Below, piece after piece: positions 18,038 through 27,029 of a DNA stretch of 64,000 bases. The notes beneath the pieces were generated by a model. That model was not told the DNA's origin. It ran no database searches and saw only the letters and a list, made by a program, of their open reading frames with translations. The stretch is from Castellaniella hirudinis (GTDB taxonomy: Bacteria > Pseudomonadota > Gammaproteobacteria > Burkholderiales > Burkholderiaceae_B): contig NZ_JBHSDY010000001.1 in NCBI RefSeq assembly GCF_042651965.1, positions 248,001 through 312,000 of the forward strand, in the 5' to 3' direction. A program made the translations under genes and the position numbers. Numbering within the stretch: the first letter of the stretch is position 1; every line of letters begins with the position of its first letter.

Positions 18038-18412
18038 ATGAATCAGCGATGGGACGTGGAATACACCGACGAACTGGGCGCATGGTGGATCTCTCTGACA
18101 GAAGCTGAGCAGGAATCCATCGATGCATCGGTACGGCTGCTGGAAGCCAAAGGCCCCAACCTCGGTTTCCCCCACACATCCGGGATTCGGGGGTCGAAAC
18201 ACGCGCACATGCGCGAACTTCGCATCCAGCACGAGGGGCGGCCCTACCGGATACTGTATGCATTCGACCCTCGTCGCTGCGCCATTCTTCTGCTGGGTGG
18301 CGACAAGACCGGCGATGACCGCTGGTACGCAACCCAGGTGCCAATCGCCGATGGGCTATACGACATGCATGTCAGGGCTTTGATCAAGGAAAGGCATCTC
18401 CATGACCAATAA
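18038..18412 (+). CDS. HigB/RelE-like toxin (phage-derived Gp49-like family)
   Basis: A 124-residue protein. The RELRIQHEGRPYRILYAFDP segment followed by AILLLGGDKTGDDRWY is the core of the Gp49-like/HigB toxins, ribosome-dependent mRNA interferases of the RelE fold. The start at 18038 follows GGAGG; a longer start at 17960 adds residues unlike the family. It overlaps the antitoxin gene by 11 bases, with toxin first, the usual HigBA order. Confidence 0.85.
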   Translation: MNQRWDVEYTDELGAWWISLTEAEQESIDASVRLLEAKGPNLGFPHTSGIRGSKHAHMRELRIQHEGRPYRILYAFDPRRCAILLLGGDKTGDDRWYATQVPIADGLYDMHVRALIKERHLHDQ

Positions 18413-18713
18413 ATTCAGCGCATTGCGCACCAAGATGTCGCCGGCAGCACAAGCCCGCGCCGCCGCGCGCGCCGAGGCCATGCTGGTGGAAATGCAACTC
18501 CAGGAACTGCGTAAAGCCCGCAAAGCAACCCAGGCGGAAGTCGCCAAGGCCCTGTGTGTGGAACAAGCCGCCGTCTCGAAACTGGAGCGCCGTGAAGACA
18601 TGTACGTCAGCACCCTGCGCGAGTACGTCAAGGCCCTGGGAGGCGAACTGAAGCTGGTGGCGTCGTTCCCCGATGTGGACATTCAGGTCCACCCATTTGA
18701 GCCGGTTCGCTAA
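18402..18713 (+). CDS. XRE-family HTH antitoxin (HigA-like)
   Basis: A 103-residue protein. An N-terminal helical segment is followed by an XRE helix-turn-helix at about residues 38-75 (LRKARKATQAEVAKAL, VEQAAVSKLERRED) and the MYVSTLREYVKALGGELKLV extension typical of antitoxins paired with Gp49-like toxins. It should neutralise the upstream toxin and repress the operon. It overlaps the toxin gene by 11 bases. Confidence 0.88.
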   Translation: MTNKFSALRTKMSPAAQARAAARAEAMLVEMQLQELRKARKATQAEVAKALCVEQAAVSKLERREDMYVSTLREYVKALGGELKLVASFPDVDIQVHPFEPVR

Positions 18714-18891
18714 GGCCCCCACCCTCAGGGAACACCCACCCTGTTTTCAAACAATTGTTTGATTTAGAATGAGGCACCACCCGGCGGGCCAGCCGGGGTT
18801 CGTCCGCCCGAACCGGCGCCGACGGGCGGCGTCTTCGCCGTTGCGTCCCTCCGATGCCGGCGGCCCCATGCTCACGCGGAGACAAATCCTC

Positions 18892-19869
18892 ATGCCTCAC
18901 CCCCTCGTCACGTCGCTGCACCAGTCCATGACGCTGCCCGTCATGGCGGCGCCCATGTTCATCGTTTCGAACCCGGAGCTGGTGGTCGCCCAGTGCGCCA
19001 GCGGCATCATCGGTTCGATGCCGGCGCTCAACGCGCGCCCCCAGGAAAAGCTGGGCGAATGGCTGACGCAGATCGAAACCAGCCTGGCGGCCCTGCGCGC
19101 CGCGGATCCGGACCGGCCAATTCCGCCCTACGCGATCAACCACATCATCCACCAGTCCAACGACCGGCTGCAGCACGATCTGGAGGTCTGCGCCGAACAC
19201 CGCGTGCCGCTGATCATCACCAGCCTGCGCGCGCCCAATCAGGTGGTGGACGCGGTCCACAGTTGGGGCGGCAAGGTCTTCCACGACGTGACCACGCTGC
19301 GCCATGCGCAAAAGGCGCTGGAGGCCGGTGTCGACGGCCTGATCCTGGTGTGCGCGGGGGCCGGCGGCCATGCGGGCACGCTGTCGCCCTTTGCCCTGCT
19401 GGGTGAAGTCCGGCGCATCTTCGACGGCCCGATCTGCCTGTCGGGCGCGATCAGCCGGGGGCAGGACATCCTGGCCGCGCGCGCCATGGGCGCCGACTTC
19501 GCCTATGTCGGCACGCGCTTCATCGCCAGCGCAGAAGCCAATGCCCAGCCCGAGTACAAGCAGATGATCGTCGACACGGCCGCCGCCGACATCGTCTACA
19601 CCCCCTACTTCACCGGCATCCCGGGCAACTACCTGAAGCCTTGCGTGCGCGCCATCGGCCTGGACCCCGACAATCTGCCGGCCGCCCAGGGCACGAACTT
19701 CGGCAGCGACAACAAGAAGGCCTGGCGCGACATCTGGGGCGCCGGCCAGGGCGTGGGCAATATCGACGCCGTGCAACCCACCGCCGACATCGTCGCCCGA
19801 CTGCGCGACGAATACCGCGAGGCCGCCCAGGCGCTGCGCGACGGCTTCGTCGAGGAGGTCCGCGCATGA
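18892..19869 (+). CDS. NAD(P)H-dependent flavin oxidoreductase / nitronate monooxygenase family
   Basis: A 325-residue FMN TIM-barrel protein of the 2-nitropropane dioxygenase family. Visible landmarks are LPVMAAPMFIVSNPELV at the N-terminus, VCAGAGGHAGT (phosphate or flavin loop with His), ICLSGAISRGQDILAARAMGADFAYVGTRF and FTGIPGNYLKP. The start at 18892 follows GCGGAGAC; longer in-frame starts lack a ribosome-binding site. The ATGA overlap with the following enoyl-CoA hydratase suggests one transcript, possibly for degradation of an organic acid or nitro compound. The substrate is unknown. Confidence 0.88.
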   Translation: MPHPLVTSLHQSMTLPVMAAPMFIVSNPELVVAQCASGIIGSMPALNARPQEKLGEWLTQIETSLAALRAADPDRPIPPYAINHIIHQSNDRLQHDLEVCAEHRVPLIITSLRAPNQVVDAVHSWGGKVFHDVTTLRHAQKALEAGVDGLILVCAGAGGHAGTLSPFALLGEVRRIFDGPICLSGAISRGQDILAARAMGADFAYVGTRFIASAEANAQPEYKQMIVDTAAADIVYTPYFTGIPGNYLKPCVRAIGLDPDNLPAAQGTNFGSDNKKAWRDIWGAGQGVGNIDAVQPTADIVARLRDEYREAAQALRDGFVEEVRA

Positions 19870-20597
19870 TCCGCATCGAACGCCAAGGGGCCGTCCTGGA
19901 GATCCTGATCGACCGGGCGGAACGGCGCAACGCCCTGACCGACGCCATGTACCGCGACATCGAACGCGCCCTGCGCGAGGCCGACGCAGACCCTGCCTGC
20001 GCAGCCGTGATCCTGCACGGCGCGGGCGGGCATTTCACCGCCGGCAACGATCTGGCGGAATTCCAGATGCCGCAGGACAGCCGCGACGTGGGCTCGATCG
20101 CCTTCCTGCACACGCTGGCGTCCGTGGACGTGCCGGTGATCGCGGCGGTGCGGGGCCAGGCGGTGGGCGTGGGAGTCACGCTGCTGCTGCACTGCGACTT
20201 CGTCTACGCCGCCCCCGACGCAGTGTTCCGCCTGCCTTTCGTGTCCCTGGGTCTGTGCCCGGAAGGCGCCTCCAGCCTGCTGCTGCCCCGCCTCGCGGGT
20301 GAGCGCCGGGCCGCCCGGTGGCTGCTGGGTGCGGAGCCGTTCGGGGCCGAAGACGCACTGGCCGGCCAGGTGCTGAGCGCCGTAGCGGACGATCCGCTCG
20401 CCGCAGCGCGCGCCTGCGCCCAGTCGCTGGCCGCCCAGCCGGGCCCGGCCGTGCGCGCCAGCAAGCGCCTGCTGCGCGAGCCCGGCCGCGCCGAGGTCCA
20501 TCGCGTCCTGGACACAGAGGCGGCGGTGTTCTTTGAGCGCCTGAAGTCGCCCGAGGCCCAAGCGGCTTTTCAGAAGTTCTTCGCTCGGAAGCACTAA
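19866..20597 (+). CDS. Enoyl-CoA hydratase/isomerase family protein
   Basis: A 243-residue crotonase-fold protein. The oxyanion-hole segments are HFTAGNDLAEFQ and AVRGQAVGVGVTLLLHCDFV, followed by AVFRLPFVSLGLCPEG. The residue pattern SLGLCPEGASS carries the Glu/Pro region of the hydratase active site. It would hydrate or isomerise a 2-enoyl-CoA. The start at 19866 overlaps the stop of the flavin oxidoreductase gene (ATGA). The open frame extends further upstream inside that gene, but only this start is sensible. Confidence 0.88.
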   Translation: MIRIERQGAVLEILIDRAERRNALTDAMYRDIERALREADADPACAAVILHGAGGHFTAGNDLAEFQMPQDSRDVGSIAFLHTLASVDVPVIAAVRGQAVGVGVTLLLHCDFVYAAPDAVFRLPFVSLGLCPEGASSLLLPRLAGERRAARWLLGAEPFGAEDALAGQVLSAVADDPLAAARACAQSLAAQPGPAVRASKRLLREPGRAEVHRVLDTEAAVFFERLKSPEAQAAFQKFFARKH

Positions 20598-20633
20598 GCA
20601 ATTCCTCGCGCCTTGCAAGGCGCTCCGATTCGT

Positions 20634-20671
20634 CAGGCGCCGAGCAGTCCGCAGGGACTGCTCGGCGCCTG
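20634..20671. repeat. 17-bp perfect inverted repeat, member of a dispersed palindromic family
   Basis: Arms 20634-20650 and 20655-20671 pair perfectly around the loop GCAG. Flanks (GATTCGT before, GGACTCATCC after) recur at about 25890-25945 and 42755-42815. With no T run directly after the stem, it is better described as a REP/BIME-like repeat than a classical terminator, though it may still protect or end the preceding transcript. Confidence 0.75.
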
Positions 20672-20736
20672 GACTCATCCTGATCTGTTGTTTTTCCATC
20701 AAGAATCGGGACTGGTTTCACCCCCTTGCACAAGAT

Positions 20737-20774
20737 TAGGGTTTTCCCCTATCTTTCGCCTAGGGTTTACCCTA
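20737..20774. promoter_or_regulatory. Tandem palindromes overlapping a likely promoter
   Basis: TAGGGTTTTCCCCTA (20737-20751, imperfect) and TAGGGTTTACCCTA (20761-20774, perfect) are centred about 23 bp apart. A sigma70-like TTGCAC (20726-20731) with TATCTT 18 bp later, and a TATACT at 20773-20778, overlap them. This looks like a two-site operator for the small gene at 20820; the regulator is unknown. Confidence 0.5.
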
Positions 20775-20819
20775 TACTGACTCTATTGAAACTTACAGCT
20801 TCTGAAACAGGAGTCAGTC

Positions 20820-21047
20820 ATGTACGCTACGCAAACCCCGAATCTGCTGTCCGACGCCCTCGAACGCGCCTACAGCCAATCCATCCTGAACGCCTCGCAG
20901 CCCCTGTCGCTGAGCAAGATCGCTCGCCGACTGGGCCGTACGCTGGGTCGCGCCGTCACCGCCACCGGCCGCTTCATCGCCGACGCGATCAACGCCCAGG
21001 CCGAAGCCCGCGCGCGCGCCATGGATTACACCCGCGCGCCCTGGTAA
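20820..21047 (+). CDS. Small basic protein of unknown function
   Basis: A 75-residue protein with a clear GGAG ribosome-binding site. It is rich in Arg and Ala, with predicted amphipathic helices (LSKIARRLGRTLGRAVTATG, INAQAEARARAMD) and no signal peptide. I do not recognise the family. The tandem TAGGGT-type palindromes in its promoter suggest tight, dedicated control, which argues that it is a real gene. It is convergent with rep, only about 50 bp away. Confidence 0.6.
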   Translation: MYATQTPNLLSDALERAYSQSILNASQPLSLSKIARRLGRTLGRAVTATGRFIADAINAQAEARARAMDYTRAPW

Positions 21048-21094
21048 TCCATCTGCAAGGTGAACCCGGACGCCGGGCAGTCCCTGCGGACTGA

Positions 21095-23311
21095 TTACCG
21101 TTTCAACAGCGCCTTCAACCGGTCCAGCGTCCGGTCGGGATCGGTATCGCCGACAGGACGCGGCACTTCTGCCTGCAGGCCCATTTCGGCAATGAAACGC
21201 GAGGGCTCGCAGATCGTGTCCTCGCGCCCGCGCCGCCGCTTGCGGCACCAACTGACCCGCAGCGTGCGCTGCGCGCGCGTGATGCCGACGTACATCAGGC
21301 GGCGTTCTTCCTCGATGCGGCGCGCCCGGGCCGCAACGGCGGCCTCGCTGACATCGCCCTCGTCGTCGCCGCCCCGGTGCGGCAACAGGCCTTCCTCGAC
21401 CCCGATCAGGTAGACGTGGGGATATTCCAGCCCCTTGGACGCGTGCAGGGTGGACAGCTTGACCGCGTCGGGCTCCTCGTCATCGGCACGTTCCAGCATG
21501 GTGACCAGCGCGACGTGCTGGACCAGTTCCAGCAGCGTCATATCGTCCTCGTCCGCCTTGCGCTTGAGCCAATCCAGCAACTCCAGCACATTGGTCCAGC
21601 GGGCCAGGGCCTGGCGTTCGTCCAGTGTGTCGTACAGGTGGCGCTCATACCCCATGGCGGCCAGCAGGTCGTCCAGCACGCGCCCGGCATCATCACCGCG
21701 CAGGCCGTCGATGCCCACGGCCGCGCCCGCCAGGCCGGCCGGCGCTCCGGGCCGGGCCGCCTGCAAGGCGGCTGACGGGAGGGTCGCCAGGTCCGCATCG
21801 AAAGCCGGCGGATCCGCGTCAAATGCGGGCGGATCCGGATCGAAGGCCAGCAGATCGCCCTGCACATCCGCGCCCGGCAAGGGCGGCACCGCGCCGCCGC
21901 GCCGCGCCGCGCGCGCCTGGAAATGATCCACCAGCCGGACGAACTGATGCACGGCCTCGCGCTGCCGGCCGGCCGGCAGGACCGCCTCGGACACGTCAGC
22001 CGCCACCGCGTACAGCGACACGCCGCGCCGGGCGGCCTCCGTCCCCAGGGCTTGCAGCGTGCCCTGGCCAATGCCGCGCCGGGGCGTGGTCGCGGCGCGG
22101 ATGAAGGCCGGGTCCTCGTCCTCGTTGGCGATCAGCCGCAGCCAGGCCAGCACGTCGCGGATCTCGGCCTTGTCGAAGAAGCTCTGCCCGCCCGACACGG
22201 TATAGGGAATCCGCAGCGTGCGCAGGGCCTGTTCCATGATGCGGGCCTGGTGATTGCCCCGGTACAGCACGGCGAAATCCTTCCACTGGGCCTGACGCTC
22301 GAAGCGCGCCGCCGACAGGCGCATGGCGATGGACTCGGCTTCGGCCAGGTCGGAATCCATGGGCGTGACCACGATGGGCTCCCCCGCCCCCAATTCCGAC
22401 CACAAGGTCTTGTCGAAGGTCTTGGGATTGTGGCCGATCACCTGGTTGGCCGCCTCCAGGATGCGCTGGACGGAGCGGTAGTTCTGTTCCAGCTTGATCA
22501 GCCGCAGCGCCGGGTAGTCGCGCGAGAGCTGGGCCAGGTTTTCCACCGTGGCGCCGCGCCAGGCGTAGATCGCCTGATCGTCGTCGCCCACCGCCGTGAA
22601 CATGGCCCGGTCCCCGCACAGCATCCGCACCAATTGATACTGGCAGACGTTGGTGTCCTGGTATTCGTCCACCAGCAGATACTGGACCCGCGCCTGCCAA
22701 CGCGCGCGCAGGGCCTCGTCGGACGCCAGCATCTGCGCGGGCAAACGGATCAGGTCATCGAAATCCACCGACTGATAGGCTTTCAAGGTCGCCTCGTAGC
22801 TGCGGTAGACGCGCACCGCCTCGGCCTCGTCGGGCCCCTGGGCGACCCGCGCCGCCCCATCCGGGTCCAGCAGGGCGTTCTTCCACAGGGAAATCGTCTG
22901 CTGCACGGCCCGCAGGCGGGCGCGATCGGTGGTGGCCAGCAGTTCCTGGACGATGCCCTGGGCATCGGTCGCGTCCAGGATCGAGAAGCCGCGCTTCAGC
23001 CCCGCGCCGGCGTATTCCTCACGCAGAAACCGCAGTCCCAGAGAATGGAAGGTTCCTACCGTCAGCCCGCGCAGCAGCCGGGGATCGACCAGGGTGCGGA
23101 CCCGCTCGTTCATTTCGCGCGCCGCCTTGTTGGTAAAGGTCAGCGCCACGATGTGGCGGGCCTGGTAGCCGCACTCGCGCAGCAGATAGGCCATTTTCTG
23201 GGTGATGACGCGGGTCTTGCCGCTGCCCGCGCCGGCCAGCACCAGGCACGGGCCGTCCAGATAGAGCACGGCCTCGCGCTGGCGGGCGTTCAGGGCGTCC
23301 AGGCCTTCCAT
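21095..23311 (-). CDS. rep: Rep-like UvrD/PcrA-family ATP-dependent DNA helicase
   Basis: A 738-residue superfamily 1 helicase. Motif I is AGAGSGKT (26-33), Ia ALTFTNKAA, II DEYQD (215-219), III VGDDDQAIYAWRGA, IV EQNYRS, then STLHASKGLEYP and VGITRAQRTL. These match Rep/UvrD 3'-5' helicases, and the GLDALNARQREAV start is Rep-like. It is longer than the usual ~680 residues because of an insert at about 470-535 with a short tandem repeat (PPAFDAD). The start at 23311 follows the priA stop by four bases, so priA-rep form an operon consistent with replication restart. Confidence 0.9.
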   Translation of the reverse strand: MEGLDALNARQREAVLYLDGPCLVLAGAGSGKTRVITQKMAYLLRECGYQARHIVALTFTNKAAREMNERVRTLVDPRLLRGLTVGTFHSLGLRFLREEYAGAGLKRGFSILDATDAQGIVQELLATTDRARLRAVQQTISLWKNALLDPDGAARVAQGPDEAEAVRVYRSYEATLKAYQSVDFDDLIRLPAQMLASDEALRARWQARVQYLLVDEYQDTNVCQYQLVRMLCGDRAMFTAVGDDDQAIYAWRGATVENLAQLSRDYPALRLIKLEQNYRSVQRILEAANQVIGHNPKTFDKTLWSELGAGEPIVVTPMDSDLAEAESIAMRLSAARFERQAQWKDFAVLYRGNHQARIMEQALRTLRIPYTVSGGQSFFDKAEIRDVLAWLRLIANEDEDPAFIRAATTPRRGIGQGTLQALGTEAARRGVSLYAVAADVSEAVLPAGRQREAVHQFVRLVDHFQARAARRGGAVPPLPGADVQGDLLAFDPDPPAFDADPPAFDADLATLPSAALQAARPGAPAGLAGAAVGIDGLRGDDAGRVLDDLLAAMGYERHLYDTLDERQALARWTNVLELLDWLKRKADEDDMTLLELVQHVALVTMLERADDEEPDAVKLSTLHASKGLEYPHVYLIGVEEGLLPHRGGDDEGDVSEAAVAARARRIEEERRLMYVGITRAQRTLRVSWCRKRRRGREDTICEPSRFIAEMGLQAEVPRPVGDTDPDRTLDRLKALLKR

Positions 23312-23315
23312 CACC

Positions 23316-25463
23316 TCAGATCTCCTGGGGATCGATCTCGATCCCCCAATGCTGGACGGCGCCCCGGGCCGCCTCGTCCAGGCAGGGCAGCAGCGCCCGC
23401 AGCAGCCGGTGCAGCGCGCCGCGCCCGTCCGACTCGAACAGGAGCTGGGCGCGTTCGACCCGCGCCACGCGCACGATGCGCAGCGGCACGGGATCATGAA
23501 TCCGCACGCCGGCGGACTCAGGCAGGGATTGCGCCAGGGCGCGCGCGGCCTCCAGGAAGTCCAGCGCGTCACGCACCCGGACCGCCTGCGCCGTCAGCAA
23601 GGCCTGGCTGGAAAACGGCGGCAAGCCGAGATCGCGGCGTTCTTCCAGGGCATAGGCGGCGAAACGCACATAGTCGTGCTGCAACAGCGCCTGGTAGATC
23701 GCCTGCTCGGGATAGTCGGTCTGCACGATGACCTGGGCGCCGCCCTGGCGCCGGCCGGCGCGGCCCGCTACCTGCATCAGTTGCGCGAACAACCGCTCCG
23801 GTGCGCGGAAATCCTGGGAAAACAGCATGGCGTCGGCATTCAGCACACCCACCAGCCCCAGGCGCGCGAAATCGTGCCCCTTGGACACCATCTGCGTGCC
23901 GACCAGGATGTCGGCCTCGCCGGCGTGCGCCCGGGCGAACAGGGCTTCGGCGCTGCCCTTGAGGCGGGTGGCATCGGCGTCGATGCGCAGGATGCGCGCG
24001 CCGGGAAACCGTTCCGCCAGGAATTCCTCGACCCGCTGCGTGCCCCGCCCCATGGGCTGGATGTCGGGGTCGCCGCAGTCGGGGCAGGCGCGCGGCACCG
24101 GCATGGCATCGCCGCAGTGGTGGCATTGCAGCACGTGCCGGCTGCCCATGCGATGCAGCACCATGTGCGCCGTGCAGCGCCGGCACTGGCTGACCCAGGC
24201 GCAGGACGCGCAGCGCAGCACTGGCGCGTAACCGCGCCGGTTGATGAACACCAGGCTTTGCCCGCCCTGCGCCAGCCGCGCGTCCAGCGCGTCCAGCAAT
24301 TGGGGGGTGAAGCCCTGCTCCAGCCGGGCGCGGCGCGTGTCCACCAGGCGGATCTCCGGCAAAGGCTGGGCCTGGGCGCGATCCGGCAGCGACAACAGCC
24401 GGTAATTGCCTTCCTGCGCGTGGCGCCAGGTTTCCAGGGACGGGGTGGCCGAACCCAGCACCACCGGGATGCCCAGGTCGTGGCCGCGCCACACGGCCAG
24501 ATCCCGCGCCGAATAGCGCAGGCCGTCCTGCTGCTTATAGGACGCGTCGTGTTCCTCGTCGACCACGATCAGGCCCAGGCGCGGCAGGGGCGTGAACAGG
24601 GCCAGGCGGGTCCCCAGCAGGATGTCGGCCTGGCCGCGCGACGCCCGCAGCCAGGCGCGCAGGCGGTCGCCCTCGGACAGGCGGCTGTGGATCACGGCCA
24701 GCCGGTCGCCCAGGCGCGCGCGCACGCTGTGCTCCAGTTGCGGCGTCAGATTGATTTCCGGCACCAGCAGCAGCACCTGCCGCCCCGCCGCCAGCACGTC
24801 CTGCGCCAGGCGCAGATAGAGTTCGGTCTTGCCGCTGCCGGTCACGCCATGCAGCAGCGCCACGCCGCTGCCGGCCGCCAACAGGTCGCGCAGGCCTGCC
24901 AGGACGCGGACCTGGGCGTCGGTGAGAGTCGGGCCGTCCTCGGCGGATGCCGGGTTGCCGGTCGGCGGCGCGACTTCGGCGGCATCCGTCCCGGCGTCTC
25001 CATCCACCGGCGTTTCCAGGGCAGCGCGCTTGCGGACCGCACGTGAGGCCCCGGGCCTGCGGTCCGCCCGGCACACCGGCCCGCCGGCCGACCGCGCGCC
25101 GGTATAGGCGGCGGGCTTGCGCAGCGACGGCGGCAACACCGGCAGCAGGACTTCGCCCAGGGGCCGGTGGTAATAGTGCGCCGCGAATTCCGCCATGCGC
25201 AGCCAGTCGGCCGGCATGGGCGGCAAGTCATCCAGCACAGCCTCGATCGGCCGCACCCGGTCCGCCGCCACACCCGGCACGTCGCGCACCGCCCACACCA
25301 TGCCCACCATGGCCCGGCGGCCGAACATCACCCGCACGCGCACCCCGGGCGCCACGGGCCGGTCATGGGAATAATCGAACAGGCCTGGCAGGGGCACGTC
25401 CAAGGCCACGGCCAGATAGACCGTTTCCCCGGAAACCGCACCCGCCGGGCGTTTCAGCGGCAT
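23316..25463 (-). CDS. priA: Primosomal helicase PriA
   Basis: A 715-residue replication-restart helicase. The N-terminal DNA-binding region (VALDVPLPGLFDYS, AAHYYHRPLGEVLLPVLP) is followed by Walker A GVTGSGKT (206-213), DEEH (302-305) with HDASYKQ, GSATPSLETW, and two zinc-binding Cys clusters (CASCAW, CRRC, CHHCG, CPDCG). A Pro/Ala-rich variable linker lies at about 125-180. It is upstream of and probably co-transcribed with rep. Two DnaA-box-like sites lie between priA and hemE. Confidence 0.95.
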   Translation of the reverse strand: MPLKRPAGAVSGETVYLAVALDVPLPGLFDYSHDRPVAPGVRVRVMFGRRAMVGMVWAVRDVPGVAADRVRPIEAVLDDLPPMPADWLRMAEFAAHYYHRPLGEVLLPVLPPSLRKPAAYTGARSAGGPVCRADRRPGASRAVRKRAALETPVDGDAGTDAAEVAPPTGNPASAEDGPTLTDAQVRVLAGLRDLLAAGSGVALLHGVTGSGKTELYLRLAQDVLAAGRQVLLLVPEINLTPQLEHSVRARLGDRLAVIHSRLSEGDRLRAWLRASRGQADILLGTRLALFTPLPRLGLIVVDEEHDASYKQQDGLRYSARDLAVWRGHDLGIPVVLGSATPSLETWRHAQEGNYRLLSLPDRAQAQPLPEIRLVDTRRARLEQGFTPQLLDALDARLAQGGQSLVFINRRGYAPVLRCASCAWVSQCRRCTAHMVLHRMGSRHVLQCHHCGDAMPVPRACPDCGDPDIQPMGRGTQRVEEFLAERFPGARILRIDADATRLKGSAEALFARAHAGEADILVGTQMVSKGHDFARLGLVGVLNADAMLFSQDFRAPERLFAQLMQVAGRAGRRQGGAQVIVQTDYPEQAIYQALLQHDYVRFAAYALEERRDLGLPPFSSQALLTAQAVRVRDALDFLEAARALAQSLPESAGVRIHDPVPLRIVRVARVERAQLLFESDGRGALHRLLRALLPCLDEAARGAVQHWGIEIDPQEI

Positions 25464-25958
25464 GACAGCTCCGCCGCCGCCCTGCCGCGCCCAGCCTGTG
25501 GATAACTTTGTGGAGAATCACCGGGCAAAGGAGTCAACGTCAAGCCGCTCCAATGGTCAAGTGCTTTAAGGATTTGTGACAAAGGCTTGTTTATATAATA
25601 AAAACAACAGCTTATAGACGATAGCCAGAATTATTCTGCAATGATGCGCGTAAACCCTGACTCGGAATTTTTTTGTGCATAAGCACAACGTCCGAAGCGC
25701 GCATCATGCGGTGTTCTCGACGTCAAACAGGCCATCCCGCACTGCTTTCCGGCGTTCGGCCAATGGAAAAGACCCTATTGCGTCCACCTCGTGGCTTGCA
25801 TGCCGCCCGGATCCCTGTGACACCGGACAGTCCGCAGGGACCAGCCTCAAGCCGGAGCATCCCTCCACCTCGCTTGCAAGCGGCCCGGATTCGCCAGGCA
25901 CGGAATCGTCCGCAAGGACTACGCCGTGCCTGGACTCATCCCCCAAAGAGGACGAACA
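25464..25958. other. Intergenic region between hemE and priA: DnaA boxes, AT-rich stretch, palindromic repeats
   Basis: No gene is seen here. TGTGGATAA (25497-25505, a perfect DnaA box) and TGTGCATAA (25674-25682, fits the relaxed consensus) flank an unusually AT-rich stretch (about 25585-25640, with TTTATATAATAAAAAC). The right half (about 25785-25945) carries two units of the dispersed palindromic repeat; the second forms a stem CCAGGCACGG/CCGTGCCTGG (25894-25903 with 25924-25933). The region should also hold the priA promoter. Confidence 0.6.
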
Positions 25959-27029
25959 TCAAACTGCATGATACGCGCGGCTGGCGGCATGGACCTCGTC
26001 CACCAGGACCGAAACAGCCTCCGGCGGGGTGTACTGAGAAATCCCGTGGCCCAGATTGAAGACGTGGCCGCCGGCGCCCACCGTGCCGAAGTCGGCCAGC
26101 ACCCGCCGGACCTCGGCGCGGATCGCGGCCTCGCCGCCGAACAGGGTCATGGGATCCAGATTGCCCTGCAGGGCGACCTGGTCGCCGACCCGGCGCCGGG
26201 CGGCCGCCAGATTGGCCGTCCAGTCCAGGCCCACGGCATCACAGCCCGTGGCGGCGACGTCCTCGATCCACTGCCCCCCGCCCTTGGTAAAGACGATGAC
26301 AGGCACGCGGCGGCCGTCGTGTTCGCGGATCAGGCCATCCAGCACCTGGCGCGTGTAGGCCAGGGAAAACTGCTGGAACAGGCCGTCGGCCAGCACCCCG
26401 CCCCAACTGTCGAACACCATGACGGCCTGGGCGCCCGCCTGGATCTGGGCGTTCAGGTAGGCCTGGACCGCCTGGGCATTGATCGACAGGATGCGGTGCA
26501 GCAGATCGGGGCGCTGGTACAGCAGCGTCTTGATCTGGCGGTAGTCGGAACTGCCGGCCCCTTCGACCATATAACAGGCCAGGGTCCAGGGGCTGCCGGA
26601 AAATCCGATCAACGGCACCGAACCGTTCAGTTCGCGGCGGATCAGCGACACCGCGTCGAATACATACTGCAAGCGGTCCAGGTCGGGGACCTGCAGGGCC
26701 TGGATGGCGGCCTCGTCGCGCAGGGGACGATCGAATCGCGGCCCTTCGCCGGCGACGAACTGCAGGCCCAGCCCCATCGCGTCGGGCACCGTCAGAATGT
26801 CGGAAAACAGGATGGCCGCATCCAGGTCGAAACGCCGCAGCGGCTGCAGCGTGACCTCACAGGCGTATTCCGGATTCTGGGCCAGCCCCATGAAGGAACC
26901 GGCCCGCGCCCGGGTCTGGTTGTATTCAGGCAGGTAGCGCCCGGCCTGGCGCATCATCCACATCGGGGTGTAGGCCACGGGCTGGCGCATCAGGGCGCGC
27001 AGGAAGGTGTCGTTTTTCAGTTCGGGCAC
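25959..27029 (-). CDS. hemE: Uroporphyrinogen decarboxylase
   Basis: A 356-residue enzyme that converts uroporphyrinogen III to coproporphyrinogen III in haem synthesis. Signatures are PVWMMRQAGRYLPEY-like PMWMMRQAGRYLPEYN near residue 18-33, GFSGSPWTLACYMVEG, VFDSWGGVL, GLDWTANL and NLGHGISQYTPPE. Asp, Tyr and His active-site residues are in these blocks. The start is GTG at 27029 with AGGA upstream. It is divergent from the Fur-controlled receptor gene, so haem synthesis and haem uptake genes face each other here. Confidence 0.95.
   Translation of the reverse strand: MPELKNDTFLRALMRQPVAYTPMWMMRQAGRYLPEYNQTRARAGSFMGLAQNPEYACEVTLQPLRRFDLDAAILFSDILTVPDAMGLGLQFVAGEGPRFDRPLRDEAAIQALQVPDLDRLQYVFDAVSLIRRELNGSVPLIGFSGSPWTLACYMVEGAGSSDYRQIKTLLYQRPDLLHRILSINAQAVQAYLNAQIQAGAQAVMVFDSWGGVLADGLFQQFSLAYTRQVLDGLIREHDGRRVPVIVFTKGGGQWIEDVAATGCDAVGLDWTANLAAARRRVGDQVALQGNLDPMTLFGGEAAIRAEVRRVLADFGTVGAGGHVFNLGHGISQYTPPEAVSVLVDEVHAASRAYHAV

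Noticed and set aside
18011..18039. TTGACG as a -35 element for the toxin gene
   Set aside because: At 17-bp spacing the -10 position would fall on the start codon itself.
20634..20671. Simple rho-independent terminator after the enoyl-CoA hydratase
   Set aside because: The stem is perfect but lacks an adjacent T tract, and its flanks recur elsewhere, so it is listed as a repeat.
21923..23731. 602-codon plus-strand frame opposite rep
   Set aside because: Low-complexity shadow translation of the antisense strand of the helicase gene.
25464..25700. Chromosomal oriC
   Set aside because: Only two DnaA boxes and no dnaA/dnaN/rpmH nearby; kept only as a finding about DnaA boxes.
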